Shown here piece by piece: positions 46,973 to 58,351 of a stretch of DNA of 64,000 bases. The notes under the pieces are model-generated. The model made no database searches, was not told the DNA's origin, and saw only the letters and a list, made by a program, of their open reading frames with translations. Origin of the DNA: Gnetum montanum (lineage: Eukaryota > Streptophyta > Gnetopsida > Gnetales > Gnetaceae); assembly GCA_015680685.1 (NCBI GenBank), contig MNCI01027230.1, positions 852,528 through 916,527 on the forward strand, in the 5' to 3' direction. How positions within the stretch are numbered: position 1 is the first letter of the stretch; each line of letters opens with the position of its first letter. Both the position numbers and the translations under genes were made by a program.

Positions 46973-49900
46973 ATGTCTTCTTCTTCTTCTCACAAGAGCA
47001 CATCACCTAGGGATAATACAAAAGATAGTTGACAATCAAAAACACATAACCAAAATCAGCCAAGTCCTAAATAATACTAAATAGTCTATACTCATCCCGA
47101 TAAGTATATTCCAAACTTTACCTTTATCCTCCATCAAGATGAACAAATGCGCTAGAGATATTTGCAAGGTAACATCGTGTTACCTCCAAATCGATCAATC
47201 TTGAACATGTTTTTCCATGCTTTGGCACAAATAGGCATGAAAAAATTATACGCTGAATACGTTGTGGAAGACTTTAACTCAAGGGATTACTATCTCACAG
47301 CTTTACAACGTATGAGGGACTCAAGGAAGGAAAGCCAACATACACTATTGAAGAACAAAGAGGTCCCGCACATCCTCAATGAAACTAGAGATGGTGAACC
47401 ACTTATAACTGGTTCGCTATCAAGAGATGTTCCCCCTCTTAACTAAAGTGAGGAGGTAGGGTATCAGAACCTACAATCAACGATACATAACCCTGGTTCT
47501 GATGCTCGTGAACACCAACTGTTCACAGAGGGAACAACAACAAATGACAAGGATAGGAACTTAGATCGTCACCACAATCAGGGTCGAAGCCATAGAAGAG
47601 AAGGTAAGAAACATCACCATGATGATAATTCTCCTTCTTCTTCCCCTTCACATCACTCATCCTCTCCTTCCACCTTTGGGCGCAATCATGAAAAGCACAA
47701 TGAAGAGGATAAAAGTAAGAAAAACGAGAAACCTCGACAAGAGAGTCGAGAGAGAGAACAAGGGCATGAACGAAGGGAAAGTAGGGAACAACGAAGACAT
47801 CACAGGCATCATGAAAGAGATGATCATGATGAGCCCCTACTTGCAACCTGAAGTATGCTTGATATAATGAAGGCAGTCAGAATTTCAACAAGGCATTTAA
47901 AAGATAGTCTGATCAAGCGTTTAGACATGAACAACATCCCACGCTTTGAAGGAGGATACAACATTGATCCGCAGTATCATTTATAGGCATTCCACGATGC
48001 CTGTGCCTTGCAAAATATAGAGAACGAGTGGCAAAAACTTAAGTTGTTTCCTAGGACACTAACCAAAGAAGCAGCGAGCTAGCACCGATCCTTAGATTCG
48101 GAAACCATTAGGAGGTGGAGTACGATGTTAGAACACTTTAACAATAAGTATCAGACGTACTCTAGAGTGTCTAATTTGCATAAGTAGATCTAAGAATGGA
48201 AGCAAGGTATTCATGAACCCTTGGATGCTGCCATGGCCCAATACTACACATTGTTACATCGTTCCCCGAGACATGGTTACACACAGCGGGATCAACTCTA
48301 CCACATCGTAGATGGGCTAAGGTATGAGACTAGGAGAACCCTTGGGACTTATGCCCAAGGGAAATTATTAGAACTTAGATCCCAGGAAGTACATCGCTTT
48401 TTGGAACAAGTAGAAAAAGAAGAAGATGATCTACGAAAAAGAGAGAGTGCAGAAGAATATAACCGTGATCCCTCTCTTCAAAATAAGGGAGTGAAATTTT
48501 GCGATGAAGAGGATGAGTCACCAATTGAATAGTTGGTGAACAGGAAAACCTTTCCGCTTCAAAAGCTAACAACAGAAGTAGTGGCTAAGGTAGAAGAAGT
48601 ATGGAATTCCTTAGACTTCAAACTTGAAACTGTCTTGAAAATTGTAGAAGATTCTAAGGAGGAACAAAGTAGTGACAAAGGTAAGACAAAGTGGAGAGAT
48701 TTAGGCCCTGCACATAACAAGGGTAAGGAAAAAATTACTATCTCCGATGAGGTTGTGGAATCAGACACAGACGATGACAGTGGTTGTGAGATCTACCACT
48801 ATGACCATCCTAAGGGATGTTGTCCAATTATCTCACATCTACAGGAGTCTGGGGTGTATACACTTAATCCAAGACTCAACCAATGGTAAACACCCTAAAG
48901 GTTAACTTATCCACAAGGTAACCCAAGGTAGTTCCACCAACCATTAACGTACTATCCAAGTGGAACTCCACCACAACCTGTCGAACAACATCAGCAGTGG
49001 TAATACCCATAGTCATGGGGGATGCCACCACCGAAAAAATAGTACCCTTACCAACAGCCTAATCCATATGGTTATTATGTGCAGCAGCCAATTTCTCCAA
49101 GTGACTCTATGGGTCACACAACTTCCCAACGTCACTACCAAGTTCGAGAGTACTTTAGGAGGACTCCTTCTCCTCTGGGAGACACTCTATACCCATACCA
49201 TCCTCCTAATCCATTAGCACCTCTTCCATCGGTAGTTCCCACAACACCTCTTGCTTCAACAATGCAAGGGGAACTCCCCACTCAACCGCAGCAATGCCAC
49301 GCTACGAGAGCAATAAACATTCAATCCGCTGCTAGTTCTGAAAACTGTAAAAAGAGAAGACCTTTGTTCAAAACCAAAAGCCTAGAAAATCTCTCACAAT
49401 AACAAGCGGTTGAGTCTATGTATGCTCCTCCAACAAACAAAACTTTGGAGCACCCTTCAGTCCAACAGAGCTTAATGCATACAGTTATGTTAACACATAC
49501 CGTAACCGACTGGATCAAGGTAGGCCACCTTCCCAGGAAACTAACTGACCCTGGGAGTCCCTTAATCTATTTATAAATCGTCGAAAATGAACCACATAAG
49601 GTTCTTCTTGACTCAGGTTCCAGAGTCAACTTAATTTCATGAGAGATGTATCACACCTGGAACCTGCCCCAACTTAAGGAGAGAAATATTCAAGTAGAGT
49701 TGGTAGACCAATCCATCACCATTCCCTTAGGATTGGTGGAGGACATCGTTACCACTGTGTGTGGTTGGTCCTACCTAGCTGATTTCCTGGCAATCGAAGT
49801 TAACAATGACAAAGGGGACTTCCCAATTATAATGGGAAGGGCATGGCTGAGTACAGTAGAGGCATGCCTAGGAATCTGTGATCTTTCCTTGGAAATTTCT

Positions 49901-50251
49901 AAGATAAACATTTATGGAAAGATCGAGAAGAGGAAAGTTTCATGCATCACATACAGTGATTCATCGGGTGATGACATCGAGGAAATGCCTCCATGTAATA
50001 GGTCTGCCCTTGAAACTTTGAAACAAAGATGCCTGTATGTAGCAACCACACAAAAAGTAGTAGACACCCCATGGTTGATAGCTACTAGAAAGAGCAACCA
50101 AATATGCATGGAACAAACTGAGGAGAAAAACCATGCCAACAATGAAGGCATAGACACATTGGAATATGAGCATCGCCAACTTCCACCCCTCAATCTAAGA
50201 TCATCAATTGGGAGAAGTTGGACACTTCTTAGAAATTCAAATAGGCACTAA
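46973..50251 (+). pseudogene. Element G Gag-protease, one frame with scattered stops
   Basis: The start ATG at 46973 begins MSSSSSHKSTSPR. The same frame runs about 1,090 codons: EGNIVLPPN region (47170), a His/Arg/Ser-rich basic segment (47560-47830), capsid-like NNIPRFEGGYN (47925) and DQLYHIVDGLRYETRR (48290), knuckle remnant CEIYHYDHPKGCC (48787, second Cys lost), Pro/Gln-rich linker, and protease LLDSGSRVNLIS (49606), FPIIMGRAWLSTVEA (49825). About 17 stops interrupt it, so it is no longer translatable, but the protease active site Asp-Ser-Gly is intact, unlike D and F. It ends before any RT. Confidence 0.85.
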
Positions 50252-50277
50252 TTATTTCGAATCTCTCCCTTTCCANG

Positions 50278-50400
50278 ATTTTTTTTTTTTACAAATTTCT
50301 TTAACTTTTCTTGTTTTTTTTTTTTTACAAATTTCTTTAACTTTTCTTGTTTTTTTTTTTTACAAATTTCTTTAACTTTTCTTGTTTTTGTTTTACAACT
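50278..50400 (+). repeat. T-rich tandem repeat in element G
   Basis: About three units of poly(T)-ACAAATTTCTTTAACTTTTC, each about 37-40 bp, starting at the N at 50276. The join may have inflated the copy number. Confidence 0.6.
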
Positions 50401-50898
50401 TTCTTTAACTCTTCTTATTTTTGTTCTACAACATCGTTATACTTTTTCTATTTTTTTTGTGTGTGCATGTGTGTGATCCACCTTGTAAGTTTGTCACCCA
50501 ATAAGTGTTCTGTATGATGGTATGAACTATTTTCTTGTTGATTGCTAATGTTTGGTTTTTACCTTTAAGTTACAATGTTGATACTAAGGTATGTTTCTTT
50601 TGATATGGCAGGCAATGAGATCACTTCATCCATCCATCCACCAATTTCTATGGTCTCTCTCGGCTTGGAAATGTACAATCCCCTTTATAATAAGAACTTT
50701 AATGAATCAGTGACTAGGCATTTCTCAAACTAAGGAAGGACTCAAGGATTGAAAAGGGTGTGACTTCAAGGGAACTTGATGCTTTTGTGTTGGCCATTCT
50801 TTTGGGTGCTTGGATGTTTTCTTCTTGAGTTTTCTTACCATTTCTTCATTACTCAATCATCGGGAAGCTAAGCAATAAAAATAACAAAGTCTTTGCAT

Positions 50899-50966
50899 GG
50901 TGTGGTTCTCACGCATAAAAACACAAAACACAAAATAAAAAAAAAAGTGAGAATTCAAAGCACACC
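50899..50966 (+). other. Conserved stem-loop, element G copy
   Basis: GGTGTG plus TTCTCAC pair with GTGAGAA plus CACACC, leaving a one-by-six internal loop (G against TTCAAAG). Best copy of the structure. Confidence 0.55.
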
Positions 50967-51355
50967 CCTTAGACAAAATAATCCCTTGGGCTACAAGCAC
51001 TGGTTATGGAACTAAAAATGTTCCCTCTAACTAAGGCCCTTCTTGCACTGGCTAGAAGCAGCAATCCAAGGAGCCAGATCGATGGTGCACTTATGGATGG
51101 ACAACGAAAGGCGTAATATTGGCGTTGGCAGCAACAACACTTCTTTCTCTCTCTTTCTCTCAAGCTGCCAAATCAGGCCTGATGTCAATGTAATAAGGTG
51201 TTCACCCTTGTTGTCATGAACACCAGTTTTGTCAAGTCTTGTAATGATGATCCATTCACAGGTCATCCCATTAGTTCCATTTAGTCAATAATCCCATACC
51301 TTCCCAATATTTTGTAAGGAACTCAAGGATGAGTTTTCATTCAATCATGAGGGTA

Positions 51356-52249
51356 TGATGAGATGCGATATCGCATGGGCCACGATATCGCATCGTCCCC
51401 TACGATGTCGCATACGCAATATCGCATTATGCTGTCATATATATAAATAAGAGGCGGCTCTCCCTTGTATCCTTATCCTAGGCTAGAAGTAAGGAAACTC
51501 TGGTAGATTGATCACTCCAAAGATAGAATATTTTCCATGTGCCCGCAGTAGGAGTCCTAAAGTGAACAGATCTTTATTCGAGCAACATTGTACCTGAACA
51601 CAAGTTGTGTACAGCAATAAAGACGAACTTCCTAGATAAACCTTGCAATGCATGGAATAGGCTAATTAGGATTTTATTTAATGTTATTTATTGCTTTCTC
51701 TCTCTCACCCCTACCTCCTAGAAACGTGGAATGAGTATGACTTGATTACGAGCATTTAAGGATGTGTACGGATAATCAAGGAATCGGCTACTCATCGCAG
51801 TTAGGCTAGATTAGCTTTCTCAACCCTTTCCTCCTAGTTAAGTGCCTCAGTACAACCACTTCGAGCATGTGCGTTACGTGTGGTGATCCCAGCAACAATT
51901 AGCATTTGGTAGCCATGGCTACATCGGTTCAGGGTGTGTACGGTAAGTGGGAACGAATGCTGACGCTAGGTAATTTATACTTAGCTCATTAGTTAGAGTT
52001 ATTAATTAGTTTCTCAACCCTTCACCTCAATAGCATAGGAGAAAAACATAAAAAATATAAAAATCATATACCTTGGACTTACTTAACCATACACCGTGAC
52101 AACTACAAGTGAGTTTAGGAAGACAACGAACGATTAACCCTAAGTGTTCCATGGGGCGTGTAGGCACTTTGTCTGTGGAGTTCGATCAGATCGCACGTGC
52201 TATGCTCGTATTCGTATGGTTGAGTGTAGAGGCATCTCGCCACTCATCA
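51356..52249 (+). repeat. 3' LTR of element G
   Basis: 894 bp, TGATGAG to CTCATCA. It lacks about 28 bp of the palindromic array present in the 5' LTR; elsewhere the two are very similar. Confidence 0.93.
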
Positions 52250-53030
52250 GCAATGCTTTGATGATGTAGTGAGTCCTAGATATAAGGTCTTTTATATATA
52301 AGCATGTCATATTAATCATTTGTGAATGGACTCTAAATTTTAATGTCCAATCTGAAGAATATGCTAACGTTCTATATTTTCTCGAGTTATGTAATATTTT
52401 ATAGTTTTTTCGAAAAGCTGAGTAGGAAATTAATAGTCTTCTCAGTCACATTAAGCATATTGAGTCTATTTTCACAACTTTAAGTTTTCATACATGTTTT
52501 TTTATTGAAATAAACCTTCTCAATCATAAAAAGAAATTGATATTGCAAGTAAGAGGAAATACTTATATTTAGCTAATTATATATTACAATCTTCCTAATT
52601 TTTTCATCTTTAGGACATTTGTTTAATGCTTGTCCTTTTCTGCTCAAGAAAAAAGATTATGAAGAAAAGAAAAAATGTGTTGAAGTTAAAGATAGAAAAA
52701 AATAAAATAAGGTTGAAGATATGAAAAATCAAGTTAATTTCAACAATGAGAATGATCAAATGGCATTAAAGAATTTGAAGAAGATAAAAGCTCCTATGTA
52801 TATATTTGTTAACACTAGAAAAAGTGATAAGGAGCTTAGATAGATAGCTCATGAGGAAAATTTTTCCTTTTTTGATAAAAATACTATTCACACAAAGATC
52901 AAAACGGGTCTCAACAACAAGGTTATAGTTGATAGTAAAGATTCTCAATGTAAGATTAGTAACAAGTGATGATGTAACAAGTGTTACCTCTTTTTTGTTT
53001 TGAAACAAATATTTATAGTAAGCCACAACT
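52250..53030 (+). pseudogene. LINE ORF1-like remnant, second copy
   Basis: ATATATTACAATCTTCCT (IYYNLP) and then GHLFNACPF near 52610-52645 match the knuckle region at 10120-10200. About 11 bp between them is missing, which removes the first two Cys and breaks the frame. A Lys-rich tail follows. G inserted into this older remnant. Confidence 0.5.
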
Positions 53031-53829
53031 CTCTATTTTAATTTTAAGCATGGATGTTATAAAGTGATCTAAATTTTGTTAGGATTAGGACCTTCCTCCT
53101 TACCAATAATTAATTTTCTTCACTTATTATTTCAAAGTTTCAATTGTAAAGTTATACACCTAAGTAGATAATCCTGAAATTGAAAATTTTTTCTTTCCAT
53201 ATTTTTTGGGATGATGTCTATTGAGTATTAAGCTTGTGATGTAAGCTAAATTTCTTTGCTTATTATTAATATTTTTTAGGGTCCCACACTCCCTTGTCTT
53301 CCCCATCTAGTTTTCTCTCTAACACTTCAAATTTAGTACTATTAAACATATTTAAAAGACTTGAATATATATGATCTTGTAGTACTTAGTATAGGCTTAG
53401 CATTTGTTCATTTCTAGCTCTTTGAATGTATGATTAATGGATTACATTACATGATTTCTTTTAAGGGTAAGGCAATTCAAGCTAGCATGCATAGGGTGCA
53501 ATTCAATGCCTATAACAACACCTCCAAGCTAGCATGCATAGGGTGCTAATAGCAAGTTTTGAACCTAGTACCTTCAAATGCAAAACAATGTGTACTAACC
53601 AACTAGCATGCACTACATTACATGAATGTTAAAGTCTTTATGTCATTACTATTTCAAAAACAAAATAAAGAAACCTTCTTTTGGTAGTATAATTAACAAT
53701 TTGAATAGCATGTTGAAGATTCAGTGTTTAAATAGTCATTAGTTTATGGGATTGGTGACCATCATATTCTACTTATCAACATTATGCATGCATAGCATAT
53801 ATTTGTTCAAATATGATGTGAGCTATATT
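53031..53829. other. No gene seen; short direct repeat
   Basis: AT-rich. AAGCTAGCATGCATAGGGTG occurs twice, near 53479 and 53523. A minus-strand B-box-like GGTACTAGGTTCAAAAC lies near 53565 and may be another decayed SINE. Confidence 0.4.
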
Positions 53830-53970
53830 AACAATGAGGTATTAGCCTAGTGGTACAAGTCTTAGCCTAGTGGTCACAAGTTTGATTTTATTAGATAGCT
53901 CTAAGTTATAAACTTCTATAAAATCTTGGGGTATATCTATATTTTACTTATTTCGGGTTCCAACACTCCA
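53830..53970 (+). repeat. SINE copy 2 (tRNA-derived)
   Basis: AACAATGAGGTATTAGCCTA with GTGG (A box), a B-box-like CACAAGTTTGATTTT, and a tail ending GGTTCCAACACTCC. It is flanked by an approximately 32-bp direct repeat (53798-53830 and 53972-54003) with a few mismatches. Confidence 0.75.
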
Positions 53971-54169
53971 TATATTCGTTCAAATATCATATGAGCTATA
54001 TTATCTAATGTTATATATAGTTATAGCTTACTAGTTTTGCCAATAAGAACCATCATGCATTGTTGCCTATTGTGTGACTTAGGGTTTCCATGCTAAGCCT
54101 CTTACTACTAAGTTATATGGGGATTCTTGCCTAGTATTATGTTGGTTGTGTCTTGAGGGTTCATATCAT

Positions 54170-54300
54170 AACAATGACATGTTAGCCTAGTGGTGAGACT
54201 CTTGATTTGAACTCTCCAAGTCATAGGTGTGATTCTATTGGGTATTTTTGAGTTATAAAGTTCTAATTGGTCTATATATCTTGGGGTGTCCATATACTAC
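54170..54300 (+). repeat. SINE copy 3 (tRNA-derived)
   Basis: AACAATGACATGTTAGCCTA GTGG, then TCATAGGTGTGATTCTATTGG as a decayed B box, and a tail TCTTGGGGTGTCCATATAC. No clear target duplication. Confidence 0.65.
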
Positions 54301-54409
54301 CTAAAAAAAAGATTACAATATCACATTAAGAAAATAACTCATGTAGTAGAAGATGAAACATGTTTATCCAAACCCAAAAGTTGCTTAATAAGTATTATAT
54401 CATTATTCC

Positions 54410-54559
54410 AACAATGAGGTGTTTGCTTAGTGATTTGATTTGAAAGCTCTAAGTCATGGGTTCGATTCTGGTGGGTAATGCTAAGTTATAAAGTTCTACT
54501 TTGACTATACATCTTGGGGTGTACTTATATTACAATTATTTCAAGGTTCCAACCCTCCC
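54410..54559 (+). repeat. SINE copy 4 with perfect target duplication
   Basis: 150 bp beginning AACAATGAGGTG. The B box GGTTCGATTC is a perfect match to GGTTCRANNC, and the A-box region reads TTTGCTTAGTG. ATTATATCATTATTCC flanks it on both sides (54394-54409 and 54560-54575), an exact 16-bp duplication that fixes both ends. Confidence 0.85.
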
Positions 54560-54575
54560 ATTATATCATTATTCC

Positions 54576-55094
54576 TTTGGGGAGAAAAAACATTACCATT
54601 ATGTGACAACTACTATGTAACCAAGAATTTATGTATTAAAATCCTACTTGAGGCATCTTCACGTTCTACCAAAGCTCTACTAAATTATGATATAGCTATA
54701 TATCTTGAAGTTACATGCATTTATAACTTAGCATTGTTTGCTCAAATTCAACCTATAACTAAGGTTTCAAATCCACGGTCTTCTTACCAAAAATCTAAAT
54801 AATGACATGGATGGACTTTTATCATTCAAATATTTGGATTTAGAGTTTCTTTTGCCATGTTTTCTTTACGGCTACCTATGATTGACCAGAAGTGTTGACT
54901 ATCATCCTATACTTATGATTTTTACAAGATCAGGATGCCAAGAAGATTGGATATTGATCTGTACACACAAACTGCACCCTAAGGTATCGGGTTCACAGGC
55001 CGCTAACAGGTACGTTAAAAGCATGTTCTAAAAATGGATAAAGGAATCCAAACTCTCCAAACGCCCCGTACCAGCCAGCTGAGACGCATGTTCT
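54576..55094. other. No gene seen upstream of the MIOX promoter
   Basis: No open frame or repeat recognised. Confidence 0.4.
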
Positions 55095-55214
55095 AAACGT
55101 AAATAAATCAATTGAGACTTTCTAAAAAAACATACCGGATATACATCAATACGTAAACGTAAATAAATCAATCGAGACTTTCTAAAAAAACATACCGGAT
55201 ATACATGAATACGT
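55095..55214 (+). repeat. 60-bp tandem duplication in the MIOX upstream region
   Basis: Two units (55095-55154 and 55155-55214) beginning AAACGTAAATAAATCAAT and ending ATACATSAATACGT, differing at about two bases. Each has ACGT cores. It lies about 290 bp upstream of the TATA box. Confidence 0.85.
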
Positions 55215-55505
55215 ATGATTGAGCGAGAACGTTGAAAGAGCAGTAATTTTATCGTAAATTCGAATGATAAGGTTGCTTACGTAATTGAATCCAATGAGGA
55301 AACACCTCTTAAAAAATCCAGAAAAAAGAAATCCGGAAAAGACAAATCGTTTTTCTTTTAATTTTTAAATTTCCGTAACCGGATTGCATAAGCCAGACTT
55401 TTGTGGTTTCCAAGTTCCAACCAAAAGAAAAATCTTGATAAGGATAAAACTGGATCCCGATAAGGATATCTACACTGTTTGCATTGACAAATCACCGAGT
55501 CCAGG

Positions 55506-55515
55506 CATATATAAG
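55506..55515 (+). promoter_or_regulatory. TATA box of the MIOX gene
   Basis: CATATATAAG, about 140 bp before the start codon; the transcript would begin near 55540 and have a 5' UTR of roughly 110 bases. Confidence 0.7.
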
Positions 55516-55650
55516 TCACCCAAAGGAACACAAAAAGTATCTGTGTCGCTGGGTCTTACACGGAGCGATTGAGTTTTTTTTTTTCAATCAGATCTGTGCT
55601 GTTCATAACTCCATTTGCCTTGTGCGGGAGGGCCTATCTGCAAAGAAACA

Positions 55651-58141
55651 ATGACTGTGACAGTGCCAGGTTTTATTTTACCGCATCTCTTTATTTGGGA
55701 TCCTTACTTGCTCATGTTTATGGAGTTTGTTTTTTGTTTTTTGTTTTTATTAATTCAAATTTCAATTTTGCATGGTGATTAAGAGCTACTGGGCATTTTT
55801 TGATATTGCATGCTCACAAATCTATCTTCGCAGAAGCAGCGGTTCATGGTCAGGAAAAGACTCGGAGTCAGCCTGCGGAGGAGGAATTCGGGCTGGTCTT
55901 GGATGGAGGATTTAGCACCCCAGAAAGCAATGCTTTTGGTGCTTCCTTCAGGTATGTTGCCGTTATATTAATCGAGTTGAATTGTATTGTATTGCAATAT
56001 GAACGTTGAAAAGGATTGATTGCTGAATAAGATTTTGCAATGCAATTTATTTTAAAGTTAAACCAAACCATCTGTCAGCAAATTTGTAACATTTTGTTAA
56101 GTAAATAATTCATTCATTTCTCTCTTTTCACAAATTGGATTCCCCCAAGGAAATTTTGCTTCAAACTGGTCCCGAGACTTAGAACTCCCCTTATTGACGC
56201 TTGAATCGGAATCTTATTAATGGTTGGATTTGGCCAGGGATGTTTTTTCTTTTAATTTTTAATTTAATTTAATTTTATGTTTCTTTCTACTTTTCAAAAG
56301 ATCGACGTCAATCTGCACTGCATTGTCGTTAAGCCATGTATGGACAATGCTTAATATAGAGTACAGAAATTTTAAGTTGTCTGAGTTTTTAGAGGTAATG
56401 CATAACAAGACTATTATTAATGGATTGTTTCTGAGGGAAGATATCGAAAGCAATCCTAAACTTCTGCATTGATGTTTAGGTATTCAGGACCATAGCGTAT
56501 TATACATAAATCTCAGGTTTATGCCGTTCATATGCAGCAATATAATTTTTAAAGTTGTCTTGTTACTGTTTTTAATTATTAATTATTTCAATTTTCTCTT
56601 TGCAGGAATTATGAGAACAAGCAAAGTGAAAGGCATGACCTGGTGGAAACAACATACAGGCTTAAGCATATCAATCAGACTTATGAATATGTAAGCAGCA
56701 CTTGATGTCATTTTTCTTTTGATTTTAATCTTCATTATCATTGCTGCAGTTAATAACGACATTTTGTACATATATTTATTTGATTGAATCAGGCATTAAA
56801 GAAGATGGAAGAGTACAGTCGCCTGGATAAAGCAGTGATGGCCATCTGGGAAGCATGTGAATTGCTTAATGAGATTGTTGATGAGAGCGATCCTGATTTG
56901 GATGAGCCTCAAATCCAGCATCTGTTGCAGAGTGCAGAGGCCATTCGCAAGGATTACCCACATCATGATTGGCTTCATCTCACTGCACTTATTCATGGTT
57001 TGTATTTAATTTTATTCTGGTTCTAGTTTTTATCCAAATTTCTCTTTGCTATTCATTTGCAGAGAAATGTTCATTGACACTGCGAACTCTGAATCGTTGA
57101 AATTTCAAAACCTACATTGCAGATTTGGGAAAGGTTATGCTTCATCCGAGTTTTGGCCAAGAACCCCAGTGGGCAGTTGTGGGTAATGAGAAATATACTA
57201 TCATTTCACTTACCGTATAATTTACAAGCGAAAACATCTGCTTCTGATTAATTGAACTTTTATTGTAAACAGGTGATATATATCCTCTAGGATGTGCCTT
57301 TGATCCATCGGTGGTGCATTACGAGGTTAATACTTTAATTTGCTGTCTGCTTGCTTTTTCTTTTTTTCTTTTTTTCCTTTTTCTTTTCCTTGTTTTTTCC
57401 ATGATCCAAAAATCCGATAAAGTATTGTTCATCGTGAACAGCACTTCGTTGATAACCCGGATTTCCACAATCCAAAGTACAACACACAGTATGGAATATA
57501 CGGTGAGAACTGTGGTCTGGAGAATGTGGTGATGACATGGGGACACGACGAATACATGTACACTGTGGCCAAGCTCAACAACACCACCCTTCCTGCTGCT
57601 GCACTTGACATCATCAGATTTCATTCCTTCTATGGTAAGTTACATACTGTAAATAGTCAAAAGTTGTTCGGTTTTCTGAGATATATAGGATTTTTGTGAA
57701 ACTGAATTGTTTTATTTTTATTTTTTCCCTCCTTTTTCTCAATAAAGAAAAATTGATGTGCAGCTCTGCATAAGGCAGGAGCCTACACTCATCTGATGAA
57801 TGAGCAAGATAAGGAAACACTGAAATGGATCCAAATTTTCAGGTAAGAAATACATTCACTTGTGTTCTTCAAGATTTAGTTATAACATGGATAATCTCGT
57901 TTTCTTCTCATGAATAATTCCTTTTCTGTGTTGCAGCGAATACGACTTGTACAGCAAAAGCAAAGTGAGAATAGATGTTGAGGCTGTTAAGCCCTACTAC
58001 CTCTCCCTCATCGATAAGGTACATCCTTCATTTCTCTATTGAACAAGTCATAAGTTAGTTTCAGTAGGTAGATCAGAATTAAGAGAATTGACGTTATGTA
58101 CGTTTGTTTTGCAGTATTTCCCTTCCAAACTAAGGTGGTAA
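55651..58141 (+). CDS. MIOX: Inositol oxygenase, ten exons, intact
   Basis: Exons: 55651-55669, 55834-55951, 56606-56690, 56793-56997, 57123-57182, 57273-57325, 57442-57634, 57764-57842, 57937-58018, 58115-58141. All introns are GT-AG and phases agree; the CDS is 921 nt, 306 residues, as in plant MIOX (about 310). The enzyme uses O2 and a diiron centre to cleave myo-inositol to D-glucuronate in the cytosol, feeding UDP-glucuronate for cell walls. All six iron ligands are present: His117, His142, Asp143 (LIHDLGK), His215 (WGHDEY), His241 (RFHSFY), Asp274 (EYDLYSK). DESDPDLDEPQIQHL, WAVVGD and the C-terminal YFPSKLRW are family hallmarks. The start is chosen because MTVTVP joins exon 2 in phase and resembles the MTI start of known plant forms. 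It is the only intact host gene here. Confidence 0.96.
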
Positions 58142-58210
58142 CCATGGAGTGGATCTGCATTTGCCGGTTGTTATCTTTGAATCTAAGAGATTAGAAAGCA
58201 GCATGCAATC

Positions 58211-58216
58211 AATAAA
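58211..58216 (+). terminator. Poly(A) signal of the MIOX gene
   Basis: AATAAA 70 bases after the stop codon. Confidence 0.75.
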
Positions 58217-58351
58217 GTTATAGGGCTTGTCCTTGTTAGGATACATGCTGTTGTTTCCTTGCTTAATCAAAGGTTCCAGAATAATACGATAGCTTGTTTT
58301 CATGGTTAAAATTCTTCCTCTCGCCTCAAATCTATTCAGATAGAATGGGAA

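Larger units (their letters stand above)
50252..51355 (+). other. Element G 3' noncoding region
   Basis: Begins with tandem T-rich units, then sequence shared with A, D, E and F including the stem-loop at 50899-50966. A short T/C-rich run near 51140 marks the place where A keeps its accessory ORF. It ends with ATCATGAGGGTA, the polypurine tract. Confidence 0.75.
45911..52249 (+). mobile_element. Element G: gag-PR-only gypsy element, best preserved
   Basis: 5' LTR 45911-46830, primer site, Gag-protease reading frame 46973-50251, 3' noncoding region, 3' LTR 51356-52249. Flanks GCAAC (45906-45910) and GCAAT (52250-52254) are a target duplication with one mismatch. The protease end (RSSIGRSWTLLRNSN) is followed at once by T-rich noncoding sequence. 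No RT, RNase H or integrase motif occurs. The element is therefore non-autonomous in structure, and E has the same junction. Confidence 0.92.

Noticed and set aside
45911-52249. Element G as a simple deletion derivative of D
   Set aside because: The LTRs are clearly diverged from those of D (GATATCGC palindromes) and E has the same gag-PR end, so it is a separate lineage.
57311-57624. Small open frames over exon 7 of MIOX on either strand
   Set aside because: They are in the wrong frame or antisense to a well-supported exon.
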